Shown: positions 15,354 through 23,575 of the stretch, one piece after another
Layout: every line of letters starts with the position of its first letter
How positions within the stretch are numbered: the stretch's first letter is position 1
DNA from: Bacteroides sp. CAG:1076
GTDB lineage: Bacteria; Bacteroidota; Bacteroidia; Bacteroidales; Bacteroidaceae
Reading direction: 5' to 3'
Assembly: GCA_000436795.1 (NCBI GenBank)
Contig: HF993289.1
Span: 1-35,107, forward strand
Length of the DNA: 35,107 nucleotides
Notes under the pieces: generated by a model
What the model saw: only the letters and a program-made list of their open reading frames with translations
Told to the model about the DNA's origin: nothing
The model's database searches: none
Program-made: the position numbers and the translations under genes

Positions 15354-16769
15354 TTAAATTCCAATTTCATCTGCCGAAGATTTACTTCCGCCCATCGGTA
15401 CCGAAAGACCGATAAAGCCATTTACACTTTTCGAACTGTTACCAAAAAACATATAGTCAGTACCTATAAAGAAAGAACCTAATTTCAGCGCAAGACCGAA
15501 TGATTTACCGCCAGCCTGAATCGGAGAATAACTGAATGCGGCATTGAACCAACTCTTCGGGCGCACTGTTGCCGACAATGTAAGTTCATTCAATGTTTTC
15601 GGCTGCACGAAGTGTACACTGTACATAGCGCCTACACTTACTTTATTATTTAAGAAAGCATATTCACCCGCAAGTAAAAATGTTGACGACAATCTCGTTT
15701 TATACGAAGAAGCAGCTTCTTTGTCTTCTACCAGATTAAATCGTTCCAGATTCAGGAAATCACCACTTAAATATTCCTGATAATTATTCTGATTAATCTC
15801 AATCTTGCTGTTTTCATCAATAGAAGCTACAGTAGTAGAACTACCCTTCCAGTTTATAAATCCCAGATCAAGCACAGCAGCCGAGAATGTCAGGTTATCC
15901 AACAGCTTATAACTTGCTCCCAGATCAACCCCAAAACCAGCTCCCGAAATACCAAATCCACTTCCATCGAAATCGAAACCATTAATTTGACGTATAGCGT
16001 TCCCATAACTGTCATGTGCATCGGCAAAACTCAATCCTCCTCCCTTGATTGAAGTCAGGATATGTGCTCTCGCGTTAGTATATCCTCCATAAGAACTGTT
16101 CCAGCTATCAGGATTTTCCGGATTCTGCGGAATATTCATATCGACAGTAAATTCATCAACCTGCATTTCGGCACGGGCAATACCCAGCAAAACTTTCACA
16201 CGCCCTCCGACCGTCAATTTATCGTTTACAGGGCGAGAATATCCCAGCCCTACCTCAGCATAAGCGTTTATGTCAAGATTCATGTTCGAGATATTTCCCT
16301 GAAGCGTCCCGCTTTCCAGATTAAAACGGTCGGCATCGCGCAAATATTCAAACATATTCTTCGGAATGGAAGCCCCTATGTCTGTACGCAACCCTACATT
16401 CACGCTCCAAAAACCTTTCCCTTTATACCATCCAAACGAAAGAATATCGGTATTCAGATTTACATTCAACCGATTATCTTCTTTCAAACGGCCATATAAG
16501 TCATCATTTGAAAACAAGTCGGAACCCGAATCAAGTACGGCAATAATATCACTTATTCCCAGCACATTAGAAGAGGCGCCAATATTAAAAGAGCCGATAA
16601 CAGGTATATTAAAATATCCGGTTGTAGGCTGTAAACCTGGATTCAGTTGCAAACGCGAGCTGGTTCCTTCCATAAAATAAGAGGTACGAAGATACTGTGC
16701 ATGAGCAGTTCCCATAAAAATCAATCCCCCTGCAATAAATAATGCCTTCTTAAATGAATTAGTCCACAT
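15354..16769 (-). CDS. DUF5723 family outer-membrane beta-barrel protein
   Basis: A 471-aa protein with a signal peptide (hydrophobic AGGLIFMGTAHA, cut before Q25). It shows the Bacteroidota DUF5723 pattern: RLQLNPGLQP near 39-48, then alternating strand-like segments such as INAYAEVGLGYSRPVNDKLTVGGRVKVLLG. Aromatic strand ends and glycine turns continue to a C-terminal SVNGFIGLSVPMGG. It probably folds as a FadL/PorQ-like outer-membrane barrel; the cargo or partner is unknown. It lies 487 bp downstream of a LytTR response regulator on the same strand, with its own -7 box at 16798-16805 and two palindromes further upstream, so a regulatory link is possible but not shown. Confidence 0.85.
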   Translation of the reverse strand: MWTNSFKKALFIAGGLIFMGTAHAQYLRTSYFMEGTSSRLQLNPGLQPTTGYFNIPVIGSFNIGASSNVLGISDIIAVLDSGSDLFSNDDLYGRLKEDNRLNVNLNTDILSFGWYKGKGFWSVNVGLRTDIGASIPKNMFEYLRDADRFNLESGTLQGNISNMNLDINAYAEVGLGYSRPVNDKLTVGGRVKVLLGIARAEMQVDEFTVDMNIPQNPENPDSWNSSYGGYTNARAHILTSIKGGGLSFADAHDSYGNAIRQINGFDFDGSGFGISGAGFGVDLGASYKLLDNLTFSAAVLDLGFINWKGSSTTVASIDENSKIEINQNNYQEYLSGDFLNLERFNLVEDKEAASSYKTRLSSTFLLAGEYAFLNNKVSVGAMYSVHFVQPKTLNELTLSATVRPKSWFNAAFSYSPIQAGGKSFGLALKLGSFFIGTDYMFFGNSSKSVNGFIGLSVPMGGSKSSADEIGI

Positions 16770-16797
16770 AGTCGTTTTTTATTGTTTGGTTTTGATA

Positions 16798-16805
16798 CAA
16801 AAATA
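16798..16805 (-). promoter_or_regulatory. Putative -7 box of the DUF5723 gene (TATTTTTG)
   Basis: Minus-strand TATTTTTG fits TAnnTTTG, 28 bp before the ATG at 16769. A TTTG at 16822-16825 lies 16 bp upstream, slightly short for the usual spacing. Confidence 0.5.
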
Positions 16806-17044
16806 AGGAACCCTTAATTAACAAATAAAAACGAAAATTGAGCAATCTTACTAAACGGGCCGAATATTGGGATAAGCAATCAAAATATGCAACTAAATGA
16901 AAAAAAACATTTATAAAGAAGTATATATTTCCAAGAAAGAACCTAACATATATGAAGAAAGAAAACAGAATCCACCAGTAAAGTTCGAATCAGGAATTTC
17001 TATTTCACAGAATCTTTTTCCAAAACACTCTCAGGAGTCGCTTA

Positions 17045-17082
17045 TTTTTTGTACAAAAAAACAGAAAATTTGTACAAATTTT
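17045..17082. promoter_or_regulatory. Tandem palindromic operator-like sites
   Basis: Two perfect palindromes share the core TTTGTACAAA. One is 16 bp (17045-17060, six T, GTAC, six A) and the other 18 bp (AAAATTTGTACAAATTTT, 17065-17082). Their centres are 21 bp apart, two turns of the helix, so bound dimers would sit on the same face. This is how paired repressor or activator sites usually look. The protein that binds is unknown. Confidence 0.55.
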
Positions 17083-17164
17083 CCGAAAACGTCACGAGAT
17101 TTTTAAGAGAACTTACTCGCACAAAATTATAACCCTCAAGACGCATGGACGATAAGACTATGCT

Positions 17165-17201
17165 CTGCCGGAAAACATACGTCAATGTACGACTCCGGCA
17201 G
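17165..17201 (-). other. 3'-UTR hairpin after the LytTR regulator gene
   Basis: An outer 8-bp stem (CTGCCGGA 17165-17172 with TCCGGCAG 17194-17201) and an inner 5-bp stem (17187-17191 with 17176-17180) are joined by small internal loops. One inner pair is G-U in minus-strand RNA and a mismatch on the plus strand, pointing to minus-strand transcription. No T-run follows, so it may be a processing or stability element rather than a plain terminator. Confidence 0.5.
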
Positions 17202-17256
17202 GGAACAATCCGTATCTGATAACATGACATTACTACAAGAATATCATGAGAGCTAC

Positions 17257-18012
17257 TTACAACTGGTAGAAACAATCTATCAGCTTTTTCCTGTATTTCT
17301 TCGAAACCTGAAGTTCTTCTTCCAAAGAATTGAAAGGAGGATACATTATACAATGGTTGTCTTGAACCATGACAAGATAATGCATATTGATAATGTACGA
17401 CTGATGTATTTGGGCAAAAGCCTTATCGTAAGCACAAAGCTGTTCGGCAGTCGTATTTCTTTTCAGCGGAAGGAATGTTCCGTTGGTAAGGGCCACTTCC
17501 CATATCTTACGAGCCGACTGATAACGGAAATAACCGATTTCGGAAGTATGCAGGAACCGCAGATCTCCCGTCGGAGTAGTCACAACAAAAGGTTTTCCCG
17601 TATCAGGTAACATTGGCGGAGTATAATTGGGAACAGTATACTCACGCTTGCATAAACGTGAAATGACAGTCTGAAGTTCCTCCGAATCAACCGGCTTCAA
17701 AAGAAAGTCGAAGGCTTTGGCACGAAGAGCATCAATCACATACTTGTCGTGAGCCGTATAAAAGACGATATTCATATTCCACGAAATATACCCCTCCAGT
17801 TTCGACACAACATCCATACCCTGCATGTCGGGCAATTCCACATCCAGAAATACAAGATCAGGATGAAATCTCTCTATCATCTTTATTCCAGCAGCACCAT
17901 TCCGCGCTTTTCCCTCTATCGATATATATGTGTAGCGTTGTAATTCAAAACACAGATTATCTATTGCGCTTTCTTCGTCATCAATGATAACCGTTCTGTA
18001 AACCTTCTCCAT
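17257..18012 (-). CDS. LytTR-family response regulator
   Basis: A 251-aa regulator with an N-terminal receiver domain (1-120) and a C-terminal LytTR DNA-binding domain (about 140-250). The phosphorylation site is D57 in PDLVFLDVELPDMQG; D11 and D12 (VIIDDEESA), T86 (FYTAHD) and K106 (FLLKPVDS) complete the active site. The LytTR part shows TTPTGDLRFLHTSEIGYFRY and LKRNTTAEQL. It should bind direct repeats as a dimer. It begins inside the end of the upstream kinase gene with a 52-bp overlap, so the two are translated from one message and form a two-component pair. The ATG at 18012 is the only start that keeps the receiver's first strand. Confidence 0.95.
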   Translation of the reverse strand: MEKVYRTVIIDDEESAIDNLCFELQRYTYISIEGKARNGAAGIKMIERFHPDLVFLDVELPDMQGMDVVSKLEGYISWNMNIVFYTAHDKYVIDALRAKAFDFLLKPVDSEELQTVISRLCKREYTVPNYTPPMLPDTGKPFVVTTPTGDLRFLHTSEIGYFRYQSARKIWEVALTNGTFLPLKRNTTAEQLCAYDKAFAQIHQSYIINMHYLVMVQDNHCIMYPPFNSLEEELQVSKKYRKKLIDCFYQL

Positions 18013-20051
18013 AAATTAGTCCTCTTTATTCTTCTTAACAGGTATGAGTAATCTACCGGAATGACAAATTTCACTTCACATCCTGTTTCTTCTCTTCCCT
18101 CTATCTTAACGTTGTTTATTGTCATAATTATCGGGTTGCGATTGTAGGAATTGAGCAACTGAATAGTCTGTGCCAGCACTTTCATTCCTGTACCTGTACC
18201 GTAACTGCCCGTCGATACCCGGAAACCACCTCCGTTGTCACGTACAACAGCTTCGATATATTCCTTGCAGTCTTTCACCTCTATCCAAAGCATGCGCTTG
18301 CCCTCCTTATCTACCAATGCATGCTTCACAGCATTCTCTACAGGTATCTGCAACAGCATGACCGGTATTTCTACCTTTTCCGGATCAACAGAAGGAGATA
18401 TGTCAATGTGCATTTCGAAATCGGGCTGCAAGACACGTTCTTCAAGTCCGATGTAAGTTCTTACAAAATCCAGCTCGCCGGCCAAGGTTACCGTCATACT
18501 TTCTGTCAGTTCCAGATTACGTCTTATCAACTTAATCAGTTCATGCAAATGCATATTGCTCTCCTTGTCTTTCAATGAACTAATTTCTCTGCTCAGTACA
18601 TTAAAGACAAAATGAGGCGAAATGCGGTTACGGATATTCTTAAGCCGCAATGAAGTAATGGCCGTCCGCATCTTCAATTCTTCCATACTGCGCTTTCGTT
18701 TCCTGTATATCAGCCATGTTCCCGCAGCAACGATAAGCAATAATATAATCAGTCCGCCTACATACAGCCATTCATGCAAAAGAAGCACTTTATTTTCCGC
18801 CTGCTGGATAAGTATTTCTTTATGCATCAGTGTACTGTCGCGCTGAAACCTGAGGGCCGCTTCCTGGGCCCGCATTTTAATACGTTCGCTCCGGATGGAA
18901 TCATCAATCCGGCTATTTTCACGTTGATAGTAATATGCCTGACGGAAATCCTTACTTTCTTCAAAATAATGCTGCAGATAACGGTTACGAATATGCACCA
19001 TATTCGGTTCCACAAAACGAGGAACGACAGCCTCATCCAGCCGTTCTCTTGCCAAAGGCAGATTGCCTTCCTTCAGTGCCAGCTCGATAAGCTGGGTGTC
19101 GATATAGTACAACGCACTGTTATTGTCTACTTTCTGGAAAAATTTATAGCACCGTGACAAGTAGTAAGAAGCCGAATCGGTCTGGTTCATCAGCAGAAAA
19201 ACTTCCCCCATATTCACCATTGTCAGATTACGTTCATATTCCATTTCCGGATGTAAAGAAACATAAGCCAACGACCGGCGAAAGTATTTCAGTGCGGTTT
19301 TGTAATCCTGACGGAAATAATACGAATTGCCCCGATTGTTGAGATAGATGTGTTTTTCAAAAGGCTTCATGCTTTCAAAAAACTTGCCGGCACGGTCGTA
19401 ATAAGCGTCGCACTGTGTAAAGTCACGAAGTTCCATATAAACCTGCCCAAGCCCATAATATGCAGAAAAGCGTTGCGTTTCGGGCAACCGTAAAGAGTCG
19501 GCAAATGCCAGTGAATTATGGTACCATAAAGAAGCCTTATCGTAATATCCTTCGCGAAGATATGCATCTGCCAGATTCAACATGATATTGAAACGCCTTA
19601 TACCTCCGCCATTTTCTGTATATAAATGATATGCTTTCAGAAATTTTACACGAGCAGAATCGAATTTGGTCTGACGTGCCAGTTGGTTTCCCTCCATATT
19701 ATATACCGATGCCTGCAAAGCCAGCACATCTTTATCCTGTTTAGAAGCCTGACAAAAGCGTCCTGCCATTTTCAACATGCGGTCTGCATGGTCGGGTTGC
19801 GACATCAGCATATAGGCTTTTGCCTTGAAAACAATGCCACGATAATATAAGACACTGTCAGTCAAATGGGGCAACAGACTATCCATCCTCGACAATGCCC
19901 TTGTCGGATCAGCTTCCAGCAATGAATCCAATTGCTCAATCATCCGTACTTCTGCACCGACAGAGTGTGCTTTTCCATCCTTATCATGAAAACAGCACGT
20001 ACATAAAACAACAATACAACTATATAATATAAGGTGTAATTTACACGCCAT
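17961..20051 (-). CDS. LytS/YehU-type sensor histidine kinase with TPR sensor region
   Basis: A 696-aa kinase. The N-terminus is a signal sequence with a possible lipobox (LCTC, C19), followed by a periplasmic TPR region (about 35-390, for example QRFSAYYGLGQVYMELRDFTQCDAYYDRAG). A coiled stretch precedes one membrane segment (about 428-448, EWLYVGGLIILLLIVAAGTW). The cytoplasmic His_kinase domain has NRISPHFVFN with H480 as phosphoacceptor. The ATPase part shows PVENAVKHA (N573) and RDNGGGF (605-610). It should phosphorylate D57 of the adjacent LytTR regulator. The signal sensed by the TPRs is unknown. Promoter at 20080-20110. Confidence 0.93.
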   Translation of the reverse strand: MACKLHLILYSCIVVLCTCCFHDKDGKAHSVGAEVRMIEQLDSLLEADPTRALSRMDSLLPHLTDSVLYYRGIVFKAKAYMLMSQPDHADRMLKMAGRFCQASKQDKDVLALQASVYNMEGNQLARQTKFDSARVKFLKAYHLYTENGGGIRRFNIMLNLADAYLREGYYDKASLWYHNSLAFADSLRLPETQRFSAYYGLGQVYMELRDFTQCDAYYDRAGKFFESMKPFEKHIYLNNRGNSYYFRQDYKTALKYFRRSLAYVSLHPEMEYERNLTMVNMGEVFLLMNQTDSASYYLSRCYKFFQKVDNNSALYYIDTQLIELALKEGNLPLARERLDEAVVPRFVEPNMVHIRNRYLQHYFEESKDFRQAYYYQRENSRIDDSIRSERIKMRAQEAALRFQRDSTLMHKEILIQQAENKVLLLHEWLYVGGLIILLLIVAAGTWLIYRKRKRSMEELKMRTAITSLRLKNIRNRISPHFVFNVLSREISSLKDKESNMHLHELIKLIRRNLELTESMTVTLAGELDFVRTYIGLEERVLQPDFEMHIDISPSVDPEKVEIPVMLLQIPVENAVKHALVDKEGKRMLWIEVKDCKEYIEAVVRDNGGGFRVSTGSYGTGTGMKVLAQTIQLLNSYNRNPIIMTINNVKIEGREETGCEVKFVIPVDYSYLLRRIKRTNLWRRFTERLSLMTKKAQ

Positions 20052-20079
20052 ATTCTCTCTTAAGGTTTTAATAGCTTGA

Positions 20080-20110
20080 CAAATGTATGTAAAAAAAGAC
20101 AGCAGACAAA
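20080..20110 (-). promoter_or_regulatory. Sigma-ABfr-type promoter of the kinase-regulator operon
   Basis: Minus-strand TTTG (20107-20110), a 19-bp spacer and TACATTTG (20080-20087). The expected start is about 22 nt before the kinase ATG. The TTTG is itself the end of another TAnnTTTG match (20107-20114), which could be a second start. Confidence 0.75.
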
Positions 20111-20150
20111 AATAAGTTCAAAATTTATAGCTATCGACTTATAAAATTAC

Positions 20151-20158
20151 TATTTTTG
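20151..20158 (+). promoter_or_regulatory. Putative -7 box of the aldose epimerase operon (TATTTTTG)
   Basis: TATTTTTG fits TAnnTTTG and lies 83 bp before the ATG at 20242, divergent from the kinase promoter. No TTTG -33 box is visible. Confidence 0.45.
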
Positions 20159-20241
20159 AATGGTGTATCTAACCTCATTTAACTGTTGGATTACCGACAT
20201 ACATCACAACTATTGTAAATAGACAACAAAAACATAAACTT

Positions 20242-21126
20242 ATGAAAGAATTATCGAATGATAAAATCAGTATTCAAATCGCTGATCATGGAGCAGAGTT
20301 AATCAGTATCTGTGCAAACGAAACCGAATATCTATGGCAGGCAGACCCTCAGTTCTGGGGACGGCACTCTCCGGTTTTGTTTCCTATCGTAGGAAGGGTA
20401 TGGAACAATACTTACCGTCATGAAGGAAAAACATATTCACTTGGGCAGCATGGTTTTGCCCGCGATATGGATTTTCAGCTGACCTATGAAGAGGAAAATG
20501 CCGCTATTTATACACTGGAGAGCAACGAAGAAACCCTGAAGCTCTATCCGTTTCCCTTTGTTCTCGAAGTGGGATATCGCCTGAAAGGCAATCGTATAGA
20601 AGTAATGTGGAGTGTACAGAATACAGGTACCAAGGAAATGCACTTCCAGATAGGTGCACATCCGGCATTTTACTACCGTGACCTGAATACTGAAACCAAT
20701 GAAAGAGGATTTCTTGATTTCGGGAAAAAGATTCAAAAGCTGGAATATATATCACCGGCCGAAAAGGGATGTGTATTGCCCGAACATCGTACTCTTACAC
20801 TGCACGACGGTCTGATGGAGCTAACACGTGATACTTTTGCATGTGATACCTATATGTTCGACAACAGCCAGCTGAAAAAAATCACACTCCTTGATAAACA
20901 GCAGCAGCCATACATCAGTCTGGAATTCAATAGTCCGCTGGTAGCAATATGGTCTCCAAGCGCCGCTCACCCCAATGTTCCTTTTGTCTGCATCGAGCCA
21001 TGGTACGGACGTTGTGATACTGTAGGCTACGAAGGCGAATTCAAAGACAGAGAATGGATGCAACACCTTGCTCCGGGCAAGAGCTTTGAAGCCGGTTATT
21101 CTATCATTCTGGAAGATGTAAAATAA
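20242..21126 (+). CDS. Aldose 1-epimerase family protein (LacX-like)
   Basis: A 294-aa cytoplasmic protein of the galactose mutarotase superfamily, which interconverts the alpha and beta anomers of sugars. Visible motifs are GQHGFARDMDF (68-78), IGAHPAF (137-143, H140 the likely catalytic acid) and the late EPWYGRCDTVGYEGEF stretch with DREWM. The length and motifs fit the LacX/YihR-like branch better than classical GalM, and the sugar substrate is not evident. A DUF4130 gene follows after 18 bp, so they are probably cotranscribed, though no functional link is known. Confidence 0.9.
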   Translation: MKELSNDKISIQIADHGAELISICANETEYLWQADPQFWGRHSPVLFPIVGRVWNNTYRHEGKTYSLGQHGFARDMDFQLTYEEENAAIYTLESNEETLKLYPFPFVLEVGYRLKGNRIEVMWSVQNTGTKEMHFQIGAHPAFYYRDLNTETNERGFLDFGKKIQKLEYISPAEKGCVLPEHRTLTLHDGLMELTRDTFACDTYMFDNSQLKKITLLDKQQQPYISLEFNSPLVAIWSPSAAHPNVPFVCIEPWYGRCDTVGYEGEFKDREWMQHLAPGKSFEAGYSIILEDVK

Positions 21127-21144
21127 TTATCTCACCCGATTGTC

Positions 21145-21912
21145 ATGACCATATTCCAATATGACCAGACTTTTGAGGGACTGCTTACGGCTGTATTTGA
21201 CGCATACAGCCGTAAGTCGTTTCCCGACTCTATTCTAAAAATCGGAGAACCTCTTCCTCTTTTTTACGATGAAACCTATATCGTACTTACCGATTACGAA
21301 AAGGCAGAGCGAGTATGGAAATCACTCGTCAGAAAATTATCAAAAGGAGCATTGACCAACTTAACTTATTGCTGGCTGTCCGAAGCACCAGACGTGGCTA
21401 TGTTATTATTCCGCTACATACGGAAAATAACCGACTCATCACAGTCTATAGAAACAAATTTCACTGATGCCGATATACTTGCAGTTACAAAATTAGGGAA
21501 AAGAGTTGCCGACGAACGATATCGTATCCTGCAGTTTATGCGTTTTCAGAAGACAGCCGAAGGTATTTATTATGGAGCCATGGAACCTCTATATGATGTT
21601 TTTCCATTGACGATTAATCATTTTCGTGACAGATTTGCCGATCAGCAGTGGCTTATCTACGACATTAAGAGAAAATATGGCTATTATTACAACGGAAAAG
21701 AGGTCGACGAAATAACGTTTACCAATCCTTTTCAAACTCATTTACTGACAGGGAAGCTGGACGATAAGTTATTGGATAAAGACGAAAAGCTCTTCCAGAC
21801 ACTCTGGAAAAGCTATTTTAAATCAATCTGCATCAAAGAAAGATTAAATCCTGTAAAGCACAAGAAAGACATGCCTGTACGATACTGGAAATACCTGACA
21901 GAAAAAAACTGA
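21145..21912 (+). CDS. DUF4130 / TIGR03915-like putative DNA metabolism protein
   Basis: A 255-aa protein of the family called probable DNA metabolism protein. It begins MTIFQYDQTFEGLLTAVFDAY, as the family does. It carries VTKLGKRVADERYRILQFMRFQKT near 115-140 and ends with MPVRYWKYLTE, matching the conserved PxRxWKYLxE end. The usual partner is a radical-SAM protein (TIGR03916), and the pair is suspected to act in DNA modification or repair. That partner is not in this window: upstream is an epimerase and downstream the convergent truA. No enzymatic activity is established. Its stop codon directly abuts the truA stop. Confidence 0.88.
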   Translation: MTIFQYDQTFEGLLTAVFDAYSRKSFPDSILKIGEPLPLFYDETYIVLTDYEKAERVWKSLVRKLSKGALTNLTYCWLSEAPDVAMLLFRYIRKITDSSQSIETNFTDADILAVTKLGKRVADERYRILQFMRFQKTAEGIYYGAMEPLYDVFPLTINHFRDRFADQQWLIYDIKRKYGYYYNGKEVDEITFTNPFQTHLLTGKLDDKLLDKDEKLFQTLWKSYFKSICIKERLNPVKHKKDMPVRYWKYLTEKN

Positions 21913-22671
21913 TCAGACGTTTAGAAACAATTCATCAGGATAGCCTATATCGACAAGAAACAGGGCATTGCCCGGTACAGACGTACCTGCACTGCAACGG
22001 TTTTTCTCTTCTATTACCTTACGGAAACCTTCTACCGTAAGTTTACCACGCCCAACTTCTACCAATGTACCGACTATCGCACGAACCATATTCCGCAGAA
22101 AGCGGTCGGCCTGAATGGTAAACACCCACTCATAAGGTCCGGCTTGCTCCCAGCGAGCATGCATAATACGGCAATTGTTTGTCTTTACATCTGTATGCAA
22201 CTTGCTGAAGCTGGTAAAATCGGTATAGTCAAACAAAGTTTGCGCCGCTTCGTTCATCTTGTCAAAATCCAGCTGTTGAAACACTCTCCATGCATAACGC
22301 CGGATAAAAGGGTCCTTACGGGTAGTAATATAGTATTTGTAAGTACGATAAGTTGCATCGAAACGAGCATGTGCATCCTGCATGACTCTCCTAACCTCAT
22401 AAACCGATATATCTGGCGGAAGCAACCGGTTCAGCTTATCGGTCACGACATCACAGTCAAGCATCCAGCCGATATCAAAATGGGCAACCATCAAACGGGC
22501 ATGTACTCCTGCATCCGTTCTTCCCGCCCCTGTTACTTCGATGGCATCATCACGCAGAAAAGTTGTCAATGCACGAGTAAGGGTTTCCTGTACACTGGCA
22601 CCATTAGGCTGAACCTGCCAGCCATGATAATTTGTTCCGTCGTAGGCTAAATAAATAAAATATCTGAACAT
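21913..22671 (-). CDS. truA: tRNA pseudouridine synthase A
   Basis: A 252-aa enzyme that makes pseudouridine at tRNA positions 38-40. The N-terminus [21 protein letters not shown] is typical, the catalytic aspartate is D53 in [10 protein letters not shown], and [21 protein letters not shown] is the conserved C-terminal motif. The length is normal. It starts 7 bp after the DUF5715 gene on the same strand, so the two are cotranscribed. It is convergent with DUF4130 and no space is left between the stop codons. Confidence 0.97.
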   Translation of the reverse strand: MFRYFIYLAYDGTNYHGWQVQPNGASVQETLTRALTTFLRDDAIEVTGAGRTDAGVHARLMVAHFDIGWMLDCDVVTDKLNRLLPPDISVYEVRRVMQDAHARFDATYRTYKYYITTRKDPFIRRYAWRVFQQLDFDKMNEAAQTLFDYTDFTSFSKLHTDVKTNNCRIMHARWEQAGPYEWVFTIQADRFLRNMVRAIVGTLVEVGRGKLTVEGFRKVIEEKNRCSAGTSVPGNALFLVDIGYPDELFLNV

Positions 22672-22678
22672 ATATTCA

Positions 22679-23347
22679 CTATCTGGTCGTTATATGGAAA
22701 CATCCTTGCTTTAATTCATACTTCACATAGCAACGTTCTGCCTCACGCAAGTCGCGCAAGACTTCCGAAAGCACCAACTTCAATGTATCAGCTCCGACAT
22801 CCTGCATCGGACGCCCATCAGGATCTTCCACTTTCGTAAAACGTTTCCAGCTTACATCAAAGGTCGTTCCATAAAAATGGCAGGAATTCAGTGAAGCATT
22901 TCCATTTGTACGACGAAGTTTTTTAACGTCATCTTTCGTACGCAATACAGATGTCACGATAACCTTATTAGGATTCAAGCCCTTGTTCTCCAGCGAGTCC
23001 AGAAAGTTTATTCCAATGGTATCAAGCAAAGCGGCAGCACGGGGCACAAGGAACGGGATAGAGTGAGTAAGAGAATCCACATCGTAGTGCTCGCCCGAAA
23101 CGATTTCTTTCAAATCACCGTCTAAGTTTACGGCAGCCTCCCGCGATGAGATTGGACGTATCCCTATGCGGCGTGCTACCGCCAACTGGACATCATTCAA
23201 ATCACCAAAACTTCTCTTGTAGCTTACTACCCCACGAATATTGTGCGGATTATTTAGTTTAATAGACTTGTCTTCCTGCTTACAGCCGCCCAATACAGCA
23301 GCCGCGCCCAAAGTAATCGCCCATGCTATTCCTGTCAGTCTTTTCAT
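22679..23347 (-). CDS. DUF5715 family lipoprotein with M15-peptidase-like motifs
   Basis: A 222-aa lipoprotein: MKRLTG, a hydrophobic stretch, then the lipobox LGGC with C22 lipidated. The body shows [14 protein letters not shown], which matches the SxHxxGxxxD metal motif of M15/VanX/YcbK-type D,D-carboxypeptidases (S155, H157, G160, D164), and ends GCFHITTR (H218), where the third zinc ligand is expected. A basic arginine context, [14 protein letters not shown], precedes it, again as in M15. I infer a periplasmic peptidoglycan-related hydrolase or a degenerate version. The ATG at 23347 is chosen because a longer frame begins only at TTG. It heads an operon with truA. Confidence 0.87.
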   Translation of the reverse strand: MKRLTGIAWAITLGAAAVLGGCKQEDKSIKLNNPHNIRGVVSYKRSFGDLNDVQLAVARRIGIRPISSREAAVNLDGDLKEIVSGEHYDVDSLTHSIPFLVPRAAALLDTIGINFLDSLENKGLNPNKVIVTSVLRTKDDVKKLRRTNGNASLNSCHFYGTTFDVSWKRFTKVEDPDGRPMQDVGADTLKLVLSEVLRDLREAERCYVKYELKQGCFHITTR

Positions 23348-23390
23348 ATTTACTGTCAAATCTTTCTCTCGATAATATAATTAAGAGCTG

Positions 23391-23398
23391 CAAAGATA
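23391..23398 (-). promoter_or_regulatory. Putative -7 box of the DUF5715-truA operon (TATCTTTG)
   Basis: Minus-strand TATCTTTG fits TAnnTTTG, 43 bp before the ATG at 23347. No TTTG -33 box is seen. Confidence 0.5.
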
Positions 23399-23527
23399 AA
23401 AAATATTGGCGAAAACAGAGAAGAAGGATACTTCCTTTTAAAAATTCAAGCAAAACAGTCGACAAATTGCCTGATGAAAAGCTAAAATTAATTTATCCTA
23501 TATCGTGTACAGATAAAAAGGAATGAT

Positions 23528-23535
23528 TAAATTTG
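23528..23535 (+). promoter_or_regulatory. Putative phoH -7 box (TAAATTTG)
   Basis: TAAATTTG fits TAnnTTTG, 40 bp before the phoH ATG. No TTTG -33 box is seen. Confidence 0.5.
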
Positions 23536-23575
23536 CAGAAGAAATAAGACTAACGAGCGTATCAAAACAAACTGA

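Larger units (their letters stand above)
16770..17256. other. 487-bp non-coding gap between DUF5723 and LytTR regulator genes
   Basis: No convincing gene is present. A plus-strand 69-codon frame (16897-17106) is lysine-rich, has no recognisable domain and overlaps the palindromes. The gap holds the DUF5723 -7 box (16798-16805), two tandem TTTGTACAAA palindromes (17045-17082) and a hairpin after the regulator gene (17165-17201). It is the longest gene-free stretch in the window. Confidence 0.7.

Noticed and set aside
15354..16769. DUF5723 barrel as part of a polysaccharide utilisation locus with the PCMD gene
   Set aside because: No SusC/SusD pair, glycoside hydrolase or hybrid regulator is nearby, and the two genes are convergent-side neighbours separated by yfcE.
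16897..17106. Plus-strand 69-codon open frame in the gap upstream of the DUF5723 gene
   Set aside because: Lysine-rich, no domain or signal, crosses the tandem palindromes, and no promoter box precedes it. AT-rich non-coding DNA explains it better.
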